Source: Erigeron canadensis (Eukaryota; Streptophyta; Magnoliopsida; Asterales; Asteraceae). Taken from it: DNA of 64,000 nucleotides. The DNA lies in assembly GCF_010389155.1 (NCBI RefSeq), contig NC_057764.1, forward strand, positions 2,356,001 through 2,420,000, in the 5' to 3' direction. The stretch's first letter is position 1. Every line of letters starts with the position of its first letter. The notes below the pieces were generated by a model. It ran no database searches. It was given only the letters and a program-made list of their open reading frames with translations, and was not told the origin of the DNA. The translations under genes and the position numbers were made by a program. Below are positions 1 to 12,811 of this stretch, piece after piece.

Positions 1-17
1 TCCAAATCATTGCTTAC

Positions 18-2572
18 ATGAATGTTGAAGTCATAAGGCAGGGATGTAGGAAGAAGCTTCCGCAGTTCGAATACCTGATTGTAAAAAGAAATATACTATA
101 AGAGACGCATGATGGGAATAATTACTAGATGAAGGGTATATGTTTACAGCCATAATAAAAACTTTTAAAGTATAAACTAATTGATACGGCATAGAATTTT
201 TCAAACAATTCTCGGAACCAACTGTTAAACTAATTGATACGGCATAGAATTTTCCAAAACAATTCTCGGAACCAAGTGTTAATACCCTGATAGAGAAAAT
301 GATGGTAATGCTATTCCGTGACTAAAAAAACAACAGCAGGGAAATTGTTAGAAGCACTTACCTCTCCAGGGGTGTCAAGAAGTGGTTGCTGGTCAGTGGA
401 GCCAACGATTGGCTCAGGAGTATGATTTTCCAGGTAAGCATATCTGAAGAAAAGTTAAACCTTGTTAGACGTTGTGGTTTGTAGTTAAACATGCAACTGA
501 TCAAAGAAAGGATATTGTAGCATACCTTCTTTCAAATACAACTATTGTAGCAGATTCATAACTTTCAAAGAGATGCTTCGAGTTAGGAGGCAGGTAAGCA
601 TACGAGTCTACCTATAAATCACAGATTCATTCATTCATCCAACTAGTGAGAAATAACTTTTACTTAAACTTATGTCATTAGTCTCATACTTATTCACTTT
701 ATAGTTAGAAAGAATAGCAACTAATAAAACAAAGAGAAAAGGGTCCATGTTTGGCATTGGAAATCAACTTCAAATGTAGGAGTATTTCCAAACTCAAAAA
801 AGATACAAGTCTAGTTACCTTGCTAAAATACATATCTATTACCCGAATAAATAATATCAATGTATCTATTGTTAAAAGGTGGCCATTTGACTTTCAAAAG
901 CGGACTGACTTCAACATGGAAGGAGTATCTAAAAGAACTTTAGCTCTCTGGTTATGCTAAATACGATACAACCTTGATGAAATGACGAACGATTGAAAAC
1001 TTCTGCTACAGTGTACAGCAATAAAGCAAAACAGAACATAGCAAATAATTATCTATGTTTCCTTCTTTATAGAATGTAGTCAACTTTATAAACCAATTCA
1101 GATCCAAACAAACAGTCACTACACACAATCACACGAGAGATTGTAACGTTAGATATCATTATAATCAAATATTCAGAATTAGGCAATGGTGATACATGTA
1201 TAATTTTTTTTTTAATAAAAATTTCCTAGATCAATATGAAACAAATTCAATATCAAGACAAAGTCATTTACCGTCAATGTTTGGCCAATACCGGTAACAT
1301 TAGTGAGTGTAACCAACCCTTGAAGCACAAATACAAACCTACACCATAAAGATAAACAAAAAGGAATCACTTCAAAAGAACCTCCTTTTCATTACAAAAG
1401 GAAAACATCAATGATTGACACCTCTCTACGTGCTTTGGAGGAAGCCCTGATTTAGAATTTTCTGCACACATGAAATATTGAAATCAACATTTTAGTCCAT
1501 AAGAAAATCGATAATCATTTAACATCACACAATCGATAAATGCACCTTGCATCTTTGCTATATACATAACAAAATGTGCACCCATTGCTGGTGACACTAA
1601 ATATGCTCCCAATGTGTTGCTCCTATCAGATTACGATTTCAGTAACAGCCTTACAATTAATCAACTAAAATAACAAGACCCAAACACATATATTTGAAGG
1701 GTGTAACTTACCAATCATGCAATGGGCTAAAAACGTGACTTTCCGGAGTGATCAAAGCATGATCACTTCTATACACACTTCTAGTAAACCCTGGCAAATC
1801 TGCCAAACAAAGCAAAGATCCAATCATTTATGCATTTATCAAAATACCGATCTCAACTTAATCATAGTCCTTCGGGAAGGATCAATCAATCTCAATTTAC
1901 CAAAAAACAAAATAGAACCAAAAACAACTATGCATTAATCAATGTGTAATAAGAAAGACGCACTCAATGCGTGTCAGCACAAGAATCCTTCGCGGGTTTT
2001 AGGCCCCAATTCCTCAACGGTGTATGGGGGAGGTTCAGATGTAAACAGACCTTACTTTTACCTAGATAAAGAGGTTGTTTCCAAGTTCTACCTAAATGGT
2101 AGAAAAGGACCTCCGGCCTTTGCATGGGATAAGGATTGAACCCATGACCTCTGTCTCCAAAGGCCAAAGTGTTTACCACTGATCCAAACCACGCTACTTG
2201 TTCAAGTTGTAGTAATACATACCCCCTAATACATAACAAGCATTGCTTAATCTAAATGAAATTAAGAAATTAAAAAAAAAAAAAAGAAGCACTAACCTTG
2301 TAAATGAAAAGGAGAAAGAGTGGGATTAATGACTTTAGAATAAAGGGGTTGATTATTTGAATTGGAATTAACTATGGATGATGCAGAACAAAACCCTTGT
2401 TCACTGTCAACACTATTCACAAAACCTGTCAACATAAAGCAATCAAATTTAAGCATAATTAGAAAAAGGGTTACTAGATAAGCATAATTAAAGAAATAAA
2501 GCTATAATCTTTGATAGACTTACATATAATTATTGATAGAAACAAGAAAGGAAATGCCGAAAAAAATTGCAT
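18..2572 (-). CDS. UGLYAH: (S)-ureidoglycine aminohydrolase, 3' end outside window
   Basis: Bicupin enzyme that releases ammonia from ureidoglycine in the ER during purine (allantoin) catabolism. Exons on the minus strand: 2572-2524, 2425-2297, 1799-1712, 1622-1546, 1461-1422, 1338-1272, 611-526, 443-362, 74-18; all have GT/AG borders and compatible phases, giving 675 nt (225 codons). Exon 1 encodes a hydrophobic signal peptide (MQFFSAFPFLFL...). Family-typical stretches follow: EQGFCSA, FTRSVYRSDHALITPESHV, LGAYLVSPAMGAHFVMY, SKSGLPPKHVER, YAYLPPNSKHLFESYE, YLENHTPEPIVGSTDQQPLL, FELRKLLPTSLPYDFNIH. The first cupin spans exons 4-7; the second starts in exons 8-9, and its metal-binding part lies off the left edge. 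The family is about 300 residues, so about three quarters is visible. No stop or frameshift was found. Identification is from recalled family sequence, not a search. Confidence 0.93.
174..280. repeat. 53/54-bp tandem duplication in UGLYAH intron
   Basis: Two adjacent copies (174-226 and 227-280), each starting AAACTAATTGATACGGCATA, differ by an inserted A and one or two substitutions. They lie in the intron between UGLYAH exons 8 and 9, away from both splice sites, so no effect on the protein is expected. Confidence 0.9.
1989..2201 (-). mobile_element. Au-like tRNA-derived SINE in UGLYAH intron 2
   Basis: Read on the minus strand, the element starts near 2201 with a tRNA-like head: an A-box-like GGATCAGTGGTAAACAC, then a B box GGTTCAATCC (complement of 2133-2142). 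The body, with GTAAGGTCTGTTTACATCTG then CCTCCCCCATACACC, resembles the 3' end of plant Au SINEs. It has no open frame of its own. It lies wholly between UGLYAH exons 2 and 3, in the gene's orientation. Target-site duplications were not identified. Confidence 0.75.
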
Positions 2573-2796
2573 TTTTTTTCTCTATTGGCCAATGTTTTCA
2601 CGACTGGTGGTCGGACCGGAACCCGGCGATTCTGATGGCTGGACCGGCGACGTCAAAAATGATGATAGATGCAAGTGGATTACTGGGAAAACGTCGCCGG
2701 ATGTGTATTGTTGCCGACGTTAGAGATGATGATAGAAGCAAGTGGACTTGCCGGAAAACAATAATGTACTAGTTGACCCCGCGCATTGCGGCCTTG
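2573..2796 (-). promoter_or_regulatory. Upstream region of UGLYAH
   Basis: About 220 bp between the UGLYAH start codon and the foldback MITE at 2797. It is more GC-rich than its surroundings and holds two similar stretches beginning GATGATAGA at about 2660 and 2728. No convincing TATA box was seen, so promoter function is inferred from position only. Confidence 0.35.
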
Positions 2797-3268
2797 CGAT
2801 AAAATTATTTTGAAAATATTTGCTGAGAACTTTTTCAAATTAAATCCAACAGATGATTATTTTTTATATAAAAATTTTTTTTATAGTAATCTGAATAACT
2901 TATGTGTAATTTTGAAATTTATAATTGTGTGGAGGCATGTATTATCATTCGTTATACAATTATATTGAGATTTGGATTCTTGATCACATGTTCACGAATA
3001 TTGCTATGATTACATGTGATCGACTTGCATATATGTGATCATATCAATATTTGTGTACATGTGATCAAGAATCCAAATCTCCACATAATTGTATAACGGA
3101 TGATAATTCATGCCTCCACAGAATTATAAACTTCAAAATTACGCATAAGTTATTCAGAAAACAGTCAAAAAACAATTTTCATGTAAAAAATAATTATCGG
3201 TTGGGCTTGATTTGAAAAATTCTCAAAGGTTCTCACAAAAAAAAAATGTTCTCAAAATAACTTTACCC
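2797..3268. mobile_element. Foldback MITE (E0) bordering a TA tract
   Basis: Almost the whole element is one inverted repeat: the left arm (about 2797-3030) and right arm (about 3040-3268) pair over more than 200 bp, for example GAGATTTGGATTCTTGATCA against TGATCAAGAATCCAAATCTC. The right end reads CAAAATAACTTTACCC and runs into TATATATATA. The same terminal pattern occurs in the elements at 46669-47110 and 57661-58521, and the centre (GATCGACTTGCAT) matches the former. No clear left target-site duplication was seen, so the left border may be eroded. Confidence 0.8.
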
Positions 3269-3279
3269 TATATATATAT

Positions 3280-5463
3280 AACATGTTAGCTTAATATTCT
3301 AACATTGAAGAAAGTATTTAGATTATATGTTTTGTGTTTTTGCTTGCATAATGCGATATCATTATTACAACATCGTCCGATCATAAGACTCTCCAATACA
3401 TGTCTAGCCGGTTTTCAAGACAACTTAGTATAGGCTTAGTTATTAGTATATTTTATATCCTCCACTCTTCTAAGTTCTAATATCATTCATGTGACATAAA
3501 TTATGTTGTAGGATATATATTTTTTTAAATTACATCATATGATAAAAGTTTCATGTGTGTTACAGTTAGCATTCTAATTATTTGTTATTTTTAGTGGAAT
3601 TATTAATTTTATATAAAAAAAGTATATTTGTTAAATTGCATTTTAATACTTATATATATTATATATATATATATATATATATCTTTTGAGTCAAAAATAC
3701 AAATATTTCTTTATTTTCTCTTTCTTTCTTGTGTGTTTTTTTTAAACTCAGAGAATAAGCTTTAATTTTTTATTTTCTTTTCTTTCATCTCTTTCCTATT
3801 CTTTTCTAATCTTTTCCTTGTATTGGTAACTCGAGAATTGGAGTGACAGTTTTCTATTAAAAAAGTATATAATACAACATTAAAAGAAATTGCTTGAAAA
3901 TCAAGTTTCAAATAATGTGATAGATCATGTTGTTAGTGTAACATTGGTTGTGTTTTGAACATTAGTTTGTCAAGATGGACTTAACAAAATGTTATCGAGG
4001 ATACTACCCGTAATGACGTGCACTCTCTTTTTCGTATATTGAGCAATCAACTCTTTAACGTGGATAGTCAATATAATTTGAGGAGGTCTCTTATTGCATT
4101 ACAATCCATTTCAGGTATCCTTCTACTTTCAATTTATGTGTTCTTTAAATTCTTTCTTTTAATATTATTACTCTTCATATTTTCTCTATAATGAATCTGA
4201 AATATGTCTTTTCATAATTATGTCATGTCTTCAAAATGGAAACATATATGGATATTACTTGATTTGATCTCACTTTTAGTTACACCCACTTTTGTTTACA
4301 TTTGATCTCATTTTATAATTAAAATGCAAACACTTAGTCACTCAGCCAGATTTTGGTTACCATGAGGTGTTTCACAATGTTATCTCCTAAAAAAAATAAA
4401 GCTATAGACATTGTTGGTAAAGTTATCATTATGAGGTTGGATTTCGGATTTATTATTGATGATTTCGTATCGGGTTGATTTCGGGTTGATTTATTTTATC
4501 CTCATCGGGATCCTCCATAAGGTACTCGATGGAGTATAAAGTCCGATTCGAAAAGGTTTCTCATTATCGGGTTCGAGTATTAGGGTACCCACCACAAAAA
4601 TGACTCATTGCTTGGATGATGATGGATGGGAATCGAATGTATGTGTGGCTGGATGTTGACGGTGGATGGTGTGATATTATAATTGTTGATATGATAATTG
4701 TATTTATAAAAATATCTCTTAAAATAAGACTAACAAAACAATTCATGTGTATTAGTTATGGCGTATTTGAGTTTAGCCGAGTATCTCCTCCTCGAAGTAA
4801 GTAATTTTTATTTATTTATCAAGTGTTTATAATTCATATTCATATTTATTTATAACATGTTAGCTTAATATTTAACATTGAAAAAAGTATTTAGATTATA
4901 TGTTTTGTGTTTTTGTTTGCAGAAAGCCATATCATTATTACAACATTGCCCGATTATAAGACTCCCCAATACAAGTCAAGCCCGTTTTCAAGACATGTTA
5001 GCATATGCTTAGTTATTAGTATATTTTATATCTTCTAATCTTCTAATATCATCCATGTGACATAATTTATGTTGTAGATTATCATTTTTTAAGTTTATGA
5101 GAAGATATGTGAGGAATAACGACGTGCACTCTCTTTTTCGTATATTGAGCGATGAGCTCTTAAAAGCAGATGGTCATTATAATTTGATGAGGTCTCTTAT
5201 TGCATTACAACCTATTTCAGGTATCCTTCTAATTTCAATTTAGATTTTTTTAAGTTCTTTCTTTTTATATTATAATTATTCATATTTTTCTTTTAATGGA
5301 TCTAAAATATGTCTCTTCAAACTTCTTGTCTTTAAAATGGAAACATATATGGACCTTAATTAATTTGATCCCACTTTTGGTTACACTCACTTTTGTTTAC
5401 ATTTAATCTCATTTTATAAACTAAATGGACACACTCAGTCACTCAGCCAGATTTTGGTTACCG
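3280..5463 (+). repeat. Direct duplication carrying an exon-like fragment
   Basis: Copy A (3280 to about 4362) and copy B (4854-5463) are the same sequence, separated by about 490 bp; copy A has about 450 extra bp (3516-3990) including a TA microsatellite. In copy B an AG acceptor precedes 4923-4996 and a second open segment 5102-5220 ends at a GTATCC donor. Joined, these give 64 codons without a stop, including NNDVHSLFRILSDELLKADG. Copy A keeps the second segment open (about 4012-4114) but has lost the first acceptor. I do not recognise the protein. It may be a captured or decayed gene piece. Confidence 0.6.
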
Positions 5464-6797
5464 TGCGGCTGCATCTTTTCCAAAAGCACCATCAACTCAC
5501 ATGTTATTAGCATTATTAACAACATAAGCATACAAAATTTACAGGAGATAATTACTAAAAATTTACTTTATGTACCTTACTGGATTATACCTACTTGTTG
5601 TGTGAGATAATTGTGAATATAAATAAAAAGATACACTAACTGATAGTTATATTATTATTCATAATTTATGATAATATGAAAATCTGTTAGATTACGACTG
5701 CTACAAACAATAAAATTATAGTTTATGAATATATGATATACGTCAAATATGTAAAAGCATGACTAATGAAACATAAATATTTATAAACCATAGATTTTTC
5801 TTATGATGTATGATTATTAAATACTATATATAATATAATAAATATTTTTCAAAAAAGTTAAACATAATACAATAAACAATCTTATTTGATAAAAGATAAT
5901 TATCATTGAATTAAAAAAAACATAGTATAATGTATATAATCTTTGTACTTATACAGAAAAAAGAAAAATAAATATTAGCGATTAAGATTATGATTGATGA
6001 TTACGATCATACATGTCAACACATAATATAATGTATATAATCTTTGTACTTTTATAGAAAAAAGAAAAACAAATATTAATGATTAGGATCATGATTGATG
6101 ATTAAGATCATACATGTCAACATAAATATAACATTTTAAATGAAAAAATATTGCCTTATTTAAAATTCAATGTGGCAAAAAACTAAAAATATCACCTAGA
6201 ATAGTTATAAAAAAAAAAGATTAAATTAATATTAATGAATTTTTGTATAAAAATATGATGAAAATTCATAAATGACAACCTGTTTATTAATCATATAAGA
6301 AAATGATATTAACATCCCTAAAGGTTGTTCATTAATACCTTATTACATGCATAAAAATTAGCACTTTATACATAAAAAACCACCCCCTGAATTTTCGCAT
6401 GATAAAGTATAAATGTTAATGCAACCAAATAACTAATACTGAGAGTCCTAAGGGTTGTTATTAACAAAATTCAATCATATAAAAGGATAATAACGAATTA
6501 TTTTTATTGGCTAAAATTAAGGATTAAGTCTTTTAAGTTCCAAAATATATTAGATAAAATCCCTAATATATAGCTTTAACAATTAACAAATTTTAGAAAA
6601 AACTATTAATTATGCAAACACACCTAAAAATTACACATAAGAAAAAACTGACTTATCATTTAAACATATTGTCCATGTAATCATAAAAATATAGAGATTA
6701 GCATTATTAACAACAGAAGCATACGACTTTGGACTTTCAACATTATGTCAACCTTCATCTTCCCCTTCTCAAATATATTATGAGATTAAAATCCTAA
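5464..6797. other. AT-rich intergenic sequence with a 101-bp tandem duplication
   Basis: No gene is supported. The one clear structure is a tandem duplication: 5920-6020 and 6021-6120 share TATAATGTATATAATCTTTG and end in CATACATGTCAAC. The rest is very AT-rich and lacks open frames of note. Confidence 0.7.
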
Positions 6798-7667
6798 GGG
6801 AAAGTTTTATATATGCCACTCTTAAGTCATAAAATATTATATTTGCCCAATTAAATTTTAAAATATTATATATACCATTTTTTAGATCCTCAAATATTAA
6901 ATATGTCACTATTAAGTAAAATATATCATATGTGCCCAAATACATTATTAAATATTATATATGGGGTAATTATTTTTGATATATGTAACATATCACTGAA
7001 ATATATTGAATACTTCAAGTTTATCATTAAAAATTAAATTTCACTTATTCCCACTTTCTTTAATTCATGGGTTTTTCTTGCATCAAATGTCGTGGAGCTA
7101 ATTACTTGTGCAAAAATAAAAACATCAAATTGTTGAGTCACTTACAAACCAAGATCGCAACACTTCACTATATACTATGAATTGAATAGAATGACAGATT
7201 TAAGAATATCAATAAAATTAATCATGTCGGTAACATTGAATTAAATTTACATGGTTAGAGGAAAAAACATGGATTGAATTATAATAGCAAAGAGAAAAAA
7301 ATGTGTGTAATTCTGATTTCTAAATATTTTATTAATAATTTTAAAGATTTTTTATATTTTAATTTTGACTAAATTAGTTTAATCGGGCATATTGGATATA
7401 TTTAAATGACATATTTGATGTATTTTAATATTAACAGCAAAATATATAATATTTAATTTTTTTTTGGAGATATTTATTCTCTTTTATTTGGTAGATGACA
7501 TATTTGATATATTGAGAGATTATGATTGACATATATGATACTTTATTATTCAATAATGACATATTTGATGTATAGATAAATTAGAAATGGAATATATGAT
7601 ATTTTAAAATTTAATTTGACAAATATGATATTTTATGACTTACAAATAGCACATATGGAATTTTCCC
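6798..7667. mobile_element. MULE-type MITE, 870 bp, near-perfect 9-bp TSD
   Basis: Terminal inverted repeats of at least 80 bp: the left begins GGGAAAGTTTTATATATGCC and the right end is the complement of GGGAAAATTCCATATGTGCT; both continue with AAGTCATAAAATAT. Flanks are AAATCCTAA (6789-6797) and AAATTCTAA (7668-7676), an 8/9 match, as expected for the 9-bp duplication of Mutator-like elements. The interior is non-coding. Confidence 0.82.
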
Positions 7668-7676
7668 AAATTCTAA

Positions 7677-8691
7677 ATTCAGATTACTGTCTAATTGTCT
7701 ATCACTTTTCATCCACCTCACTCACCCATACAAACACTAGATTCCACCAACGAAAACGGATATAGAATATAAAAAAAAAACCAAAAAAAAAACCCTAAAA
7801 CTCTAGAACCCTGAAAATCAAAAGCAGCTCCCTTGATCGATTAATAAACATAACTAGTCCAAGATAGTAATGACCAATTAGCTATCCGACAAATTCCACC
7901 TGCTAATCAACTAGAAAACTAACAATCGATTGATAGGAAGGACACGAAAAGAAACCCTAATCGACTTAACACAAAAATAACATAAAATCGAATGCAAATA
8001 AGATCAGAAACGATCAGAGTACACTCATAATCATGTTAAACAGCAACAAGATCGACAAAAGTAAAAGAATGAAAAGGAAAAAATCGCCATCTAGAGAGAG
8101 AGCGGCTAGTGTTTCAAGTAAGTGACCGACGTGATGTATCTTGTCTTTCAAGCCATATCTGCATAGTTTTCTATGTTCATGTAAGACCATCGGCAACAAT
8201 ATGATGATGATCAACTATGATTTATTGGATTGACGATTTCAATAAAATTCATAAAATCACAGTGAGAGGCATCATTACTATAGTTGTCACCAAATTCATG
8301 GAGTTTCTTTACAAATGGAAATTTCGGGAGGATTTTACTCACAAAATTTCGGTCAAGATATTTCCGGAATTTAGATCACGGTGAACTATAGGGTCGGGCT
8401 TTGACCGTTTGAGTTGTGTTTAAATGCTAGTTTAAAATAAACATCAAGGGACCCTTTTTTACAATTTTACACTGAAATTAGTACAAGCATGGTACTAAGA
8501 AGTTGAACAAACTGCCATCAACACAATCAACAATTGGAAGGAGCAAAAGATGCACAACCACAATCTCTAAATGATTTTAAATTATCACAAGAAAACATAA
8601 CAATTTACAAGAAAACAGTCCAAAAGCATACAAATAGCAACAAAAGAGAAAGAGATGCATCTTCAACAAACATTGATGATGAAGAATAATA
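7677..8691. other. Intergenic sequence and probable 3' UTR of peptidase gene
   Basis: No coding region is supported. The right part (about 8450-8691) is probably 3' UTR of the pyroglutamyl-peptidase gene. At about 7790-7812 there are AAACCCTAAA telo-box-like motifs and at 8094-8103 a short GA run, as often seen near plant promoters and 5' UTRs, but no gene was found to attach them to. Confidence 0.4.
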
Positions 8692-11114
8692 TCAACAACA
8701 TAAAGCAATGGCCTCCAAAAGGGCACCCATAAACTGCATTTGTGTTTCTTCGTCGATTCTAGAAAACGGAGGTACATGTACAAAAAGAGATTTGTGACCT
8801 TTATCTTCTGCAAAGCGGAGAGAATGATAGTATACATAGTTGCATACAAAACGCCCTGCATCATCAGATATCATTGCATCACAGCCCTTGATATTCTTCA
8901 AGAACTCCAGGATGGCATCAACAGAAAAAGCAGTCTTCAACAACAAATTAAGATAGATACATCAGAGATGTTAATGTTAGCATGCAAGGAATTCAAGATC
9001 CACTAAGCTGTGAAACAGAAACGATCTATAACAACTAGTACTACAAGAAAAAAAACATCATTTTTACCTCAAAATACTCCATCATTACTTCTTAAGTTAA
9101 AATTGAAATTTCACCTAATATCATCGATATATGTGGCAAGTTGGGTGGGTCGGTCAAGTTGGGTAAAAGCTTGAAACAGGTCAGATTCGGTCACCCAAAA
9201 ACACTTTTTAGTAAACTAATAATTGTCTCAAATATGATTTACCAACACAATAATATAACCATAACAATCTAAATATATGAATGAAGTGATGGAAGATGTT
9301 ATAATTAATAGATGCACTTCCGGACATTTAAACACTTTGTGCCCATGTGACCCATCCTTCTTCTAGGTTAATTTTTCAATTTGAGCCATTGGAGACTATG
9401 ATAAATTCAACTGACTAATTTATATAAAACCAGGTAGAAACTCCCACATCAAGAGATCACAGTGGATAATACAGTACTGATTTGGGCCCCCAGCACTATA
9501 TTCTGGTCTAAGGTTATAGTTCTCATTAGATTCAGGGAAAATAAAGAATTGTGCACTAATAGACTGAATGATTACTCTATAGTCCATATCACACTAAATA
9601 TTACTTTAGGCGTGAACTTCTGAAAAAGTTAAACACAACCCTTGCCATTATATTAGTGTGACTGTTAATGGTTTATTAACAAAATATTATCATAATACGC
9701 TTTCCTAACTAAAAGGTAAAAACAGTGACGTCAAACTATAAAATTTCGCCATAATCTGCAGATGCTATTCGCTTCGAAAAGCAATTACTCCGTATATAAC
9801 AGTACATTTATGATGACTTTGTTAATAATAGCTTGCTATATGACGCAGAACAGAACAACAATTACCTCTCTTATACGAGTTATTTCTCCATCCTCGTGAA
9901 CAATTGGTAGCCGCTGTGAAAAGAATGATTTTTAGCAAAATATATAATCAACTTTCGATAATAAAAAAAGTATAATGGGAACAAGGGAGAACCTTCGGTT
10001 GCCAACCAAGCTCATCTGGACAAGAGAAAGTGGCTTCATTTACTGCTTGTTTTTCAATAGCAAATTTTGATGCTCCCCCGTTTAACCCCATATGAAGCTG
10101 GATGATATAAATTATGAATATGTAAGGCAACCAGATGTAACAGCTTCAATTAATATTATAGCAATAAAAAAGTAAATATTAAGACCTTTATATGTCTAAA
10201 AAATTGAATACTAATATTAAGTGCAGCCGAATGCAAAAGGTCAGAAGCAAGAAAATATAGTCAACCTAGTAAATATGTTACCGGCTTATTTACTCTGTTC
10301 CTGAGAATATACACTTTGACTTCCTGGAGTCAAATCAACTAAAATCTATAATTTAGTTTGATACCTGAAGTTTTGGAAAAACTTCAGCTAAAAATGACAG
10401 CTTGCATCACTCATAATTGATACTGAGGTAAGAAAGAATGTCGGTGTCTAATTGCATCAGGACCACCTAAATTTCAAGTACTCTTGTTATATTAATTCAC
10501 ACATTCTATAGCTTGAATATAATAGCATTCTCAAGTCGATATTCATTTATGTTGACTCAGTGGCAAACCTTCAATGACTAAACGAGGTTTCTTTAGTAAA
10601 TTGTAATAATAGTAAAAGGTCGACATATATCAACATGAAAATGACTGAACTTTAGCGCTTAGTATGATTAAGGGTATAAGAAATGAGAGTTGATATGTAC
10701 ACAACAAAATTTAGCCACACACAAAGGGCACACATAGTTATGTAGTATGTTGCACAGTGGAAAACTGTGTAAAACATAAAATTGCTTGTGTGTGGCTTAC
10801 TCTTGTTTTGTACATATCACTAAAAAGAGTAGTGAAATGAATTAATATCTCACCCACACAACTTCTGTGGAACCGGATTTGTTCTCATTTGAAATGCTCG
10901 ACTCCAAAGCCTTCTGAAGTGCGGCCAACGCACCATCTCCTGCAGACTCAAGGATAGTACAACTACCTAAAGAAACGCCATGGGGCAAACCTGTCTTTTC
11001 AACATAACTTTTTAAATTAGAAACTAACGTTTCGGTTGGATTCGTAGCAAACACATTAAACTTCTTGAAGCCAGTCACATGAATGACCACATTCTTTGGC
11101 CCTTCCGACCCCAT
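8692..11114 (-). CDS. Pyroglutamyl-peptidase I (peptidase C15)
   Basis: Cytosolic cysteine peptidase that removes N-terminal pyroglutamate from peptides. Exons: 11114-10854 (87 codons), 10097-9993 (35), 9913-9866 (16), 8934-8692 (80 plus stop), all phase 0 with GT/AG borders; total 218 aa, normal for the plant family. Exon 1 has KNVVIHVTGFKKF and NPTETLVSNLKSYVEK; exon 2 GASKFAIEKQAVNEATF and CPDELGWQP; exon 3 LPIVHEDGEITR. Exon 4 carries the expected catalytic Cys (DDAGRFVCNYVYYHS, about residue 169) and His (SLFVHVPPF, about residue 191). No disruption was seen. The start is fixed by family agreement from MGSEGPKNVVIHVTGF. Confidence 0.94.
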
Positions 11115-12240
11115 ATCTTTCTTCTCAAAAACGCAGATTTAATCACCAAACCCTGGCCATAAAACCCGTAGATATATATTTAGTAATAAGAAGGCCATCA
11201 TGTGCAAGATCTTTTAGTCACTAAAATGATACTCTGTAATAAAGATAAAAATCTGAAGGTCCATAAAAAGGTTGGTTTAATTATTTGTATTCCAAACAAA
11301 CCACATGCTGGTAACGATTTGACCCAACAACTAAATTTGGTTGCTAAACCTTTTTCTTTCTTTGTTTTTTGTTTAGAGATACTATATTAGCATCACCTCC
11401 CTCACATCCTGCTCATGACGGGCCGTTGACATTGACATACTTTTTATTAGTAGTTTTTCTTCATCCGAAAGACAAACATCAAAACATTAACTACGGCATG
11501 TCAACTATTTAATACACATTCTTGATTTCTTGGTTGTTGATCACCTCAAAGACCGTCAGGCCAAAGACATATTCCTTAAAGATACCCTATTAGTATTTGT
11601 GTAAATGTTGAAGCCGCAAAGATTTTGTGTCCATATACGCTTGCCCACGATCCCCATTTACATTTAGAAAGTAACAGTTCTTTATTAAACAATGATCAGA
11701 ACACACTAGGCCTAAAAACGAATCTATCTAAAAAATGCTTATTATATTCAATTACTTTAATCAAAAAGCAATCATGCAAAAGCCAATTTCATGATCATTG
11801 ATCATCTACCAAACCCCATAATTAAGACACAATTAATTTATTAATCCATAAATATAAATTATCATCAATCCATTTACTCGTATTTATTTAACACAAGTTC
11901 CATAAAACTTGAATTATTATTTTGTTACAAAACATAAATTTCAATCCATAAACATGAAATCCTACGCTATAAAACACATAATTGAACACAAAAACAAAAA
12001 AATTATTCTAAAAAAAATGCATATCAAGAATCACTCGATCACTCACTCCATTACTGATCTTAAGCCAAATTCAATTTCCATTTCATTATCATTAAAATAT
12101 ATATATAGATATGTACACACAGTATCTCTATATATAATTCATGAATGAAAATGAGATAAAAAGAGAAAGAGAGAATTACCTTAAAAATGGCTGACAAAAA
12201 AACAAACACTATCTCCGGTATGCAGAGAGAAAGAGAGAGA
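11115..12240 (-). other. 5' UTR exon and intron of peptidase gene
   Basis: A consensus donor on the minus strand (AAG then GTAATTC, exon end 12180) follows a probable non-coding exon of about 60 bp (12240-12180). An acceptor lies just upstream of the start codon, around 11120-11130, so the leader holds an intron of about 1.05 kb. The intron is AT-rich with no other feature. The exact transcription start is inferred from the TATA box. Confidence 0.6.
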
Positions 12241-12263
12241 ACACTTTGTTGGACTTTAGGAGT

Positions 12264-12273
12264 GTTTTTATAG
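12264..12273 (-). promoter_or_regulatory. TATA box of peptidase gene
   Basis: The minus strand reads CCTATAAAAACAC here, about 25-30 bp upstream of the inferred start of the leader exon and followed by GA-rich leader sequence. Position and sequence fit a plant core promoter; usage is inferred. Confidence 0.6.
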
Positions 12274-12640
12274 GTACATAAATATGGAAGACTTTTGCTT
12301 TGTGTATTTAAACTTCTCTTTATTAATTACTCGTATTATCTAGTCATCCATTTTATTTTATCTTTATTTATTTAATTAATAAATATCAGACCTTTCATGC
12401 TAACAGGGTAATTGCGAACAAGAATGATAACTGCATAATGCGATGGCAATAACAACGATGGAGGTGGTGGTGACGGGTGAGAGTAGCGCGGTAGAGTATA
12501 ATTATTAATGTAAAATAATTAATATAAAAAGAGTAATGTGATTATTATAAGAGTTGAAAGTTGTATATTATAAATAACTTTATTAAAGATTATAAATATA
12601 TTAATGGAAGATGTTTATGTTCATGAATAAAGTAGATTCG

Positions 12641-12811
12641 CTATTTAGGTACATAGGGTAGATAGTGTATGGCTACTTTCATTGGTCGTTCACCGGGATA
12701 AGGCCTTCGAATAGGTGGTTGATTACCTGGATTTCCAGCCCCATTTTGGTTATTAGGAGCATTACTAGCGGCAGCTCCATCACGTCGACTAGTAGCACGA
12801 GTATTAACCAT
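12641..12811 (-). pseudogene. N-terminal remnant of gypsy gag
   Basis: Fifty-six codons on the minus strand begin MVNTRATSRRDGAAASN and continue with Asn/Pro/Gly-rich sequence (NNQNGAGNPGNQPP) to a TAG at 12641-12643. This low-complexity N terminus, directly downstream of the LTR and primer-binding site, is typical of Tekay-like gag. The capsid core and zinc knuckle are missing, so it is a truncated remnant. Confidence 0.75.

Noticed and set aside
2297..2425. Apparent frameshift in UGLYAH exon 2
   Set aside because: First reading dropped a base; rechecking the run TAAAGGGG (complement CCCCTTTA) restored an open frame through NQPLYSKV.
7790..7815. Telomere-like AAACCCTAAA repeats
   Set aside because: Only two or three irregular units; more like promoter telo-box motifs than interstitial telomere DNA.
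9042..9060. CACTA terminus (TACTACAAGAAAAA)
   Set aside because: Only one end is visible and the first base is wrong; no matching inverted end nearby.
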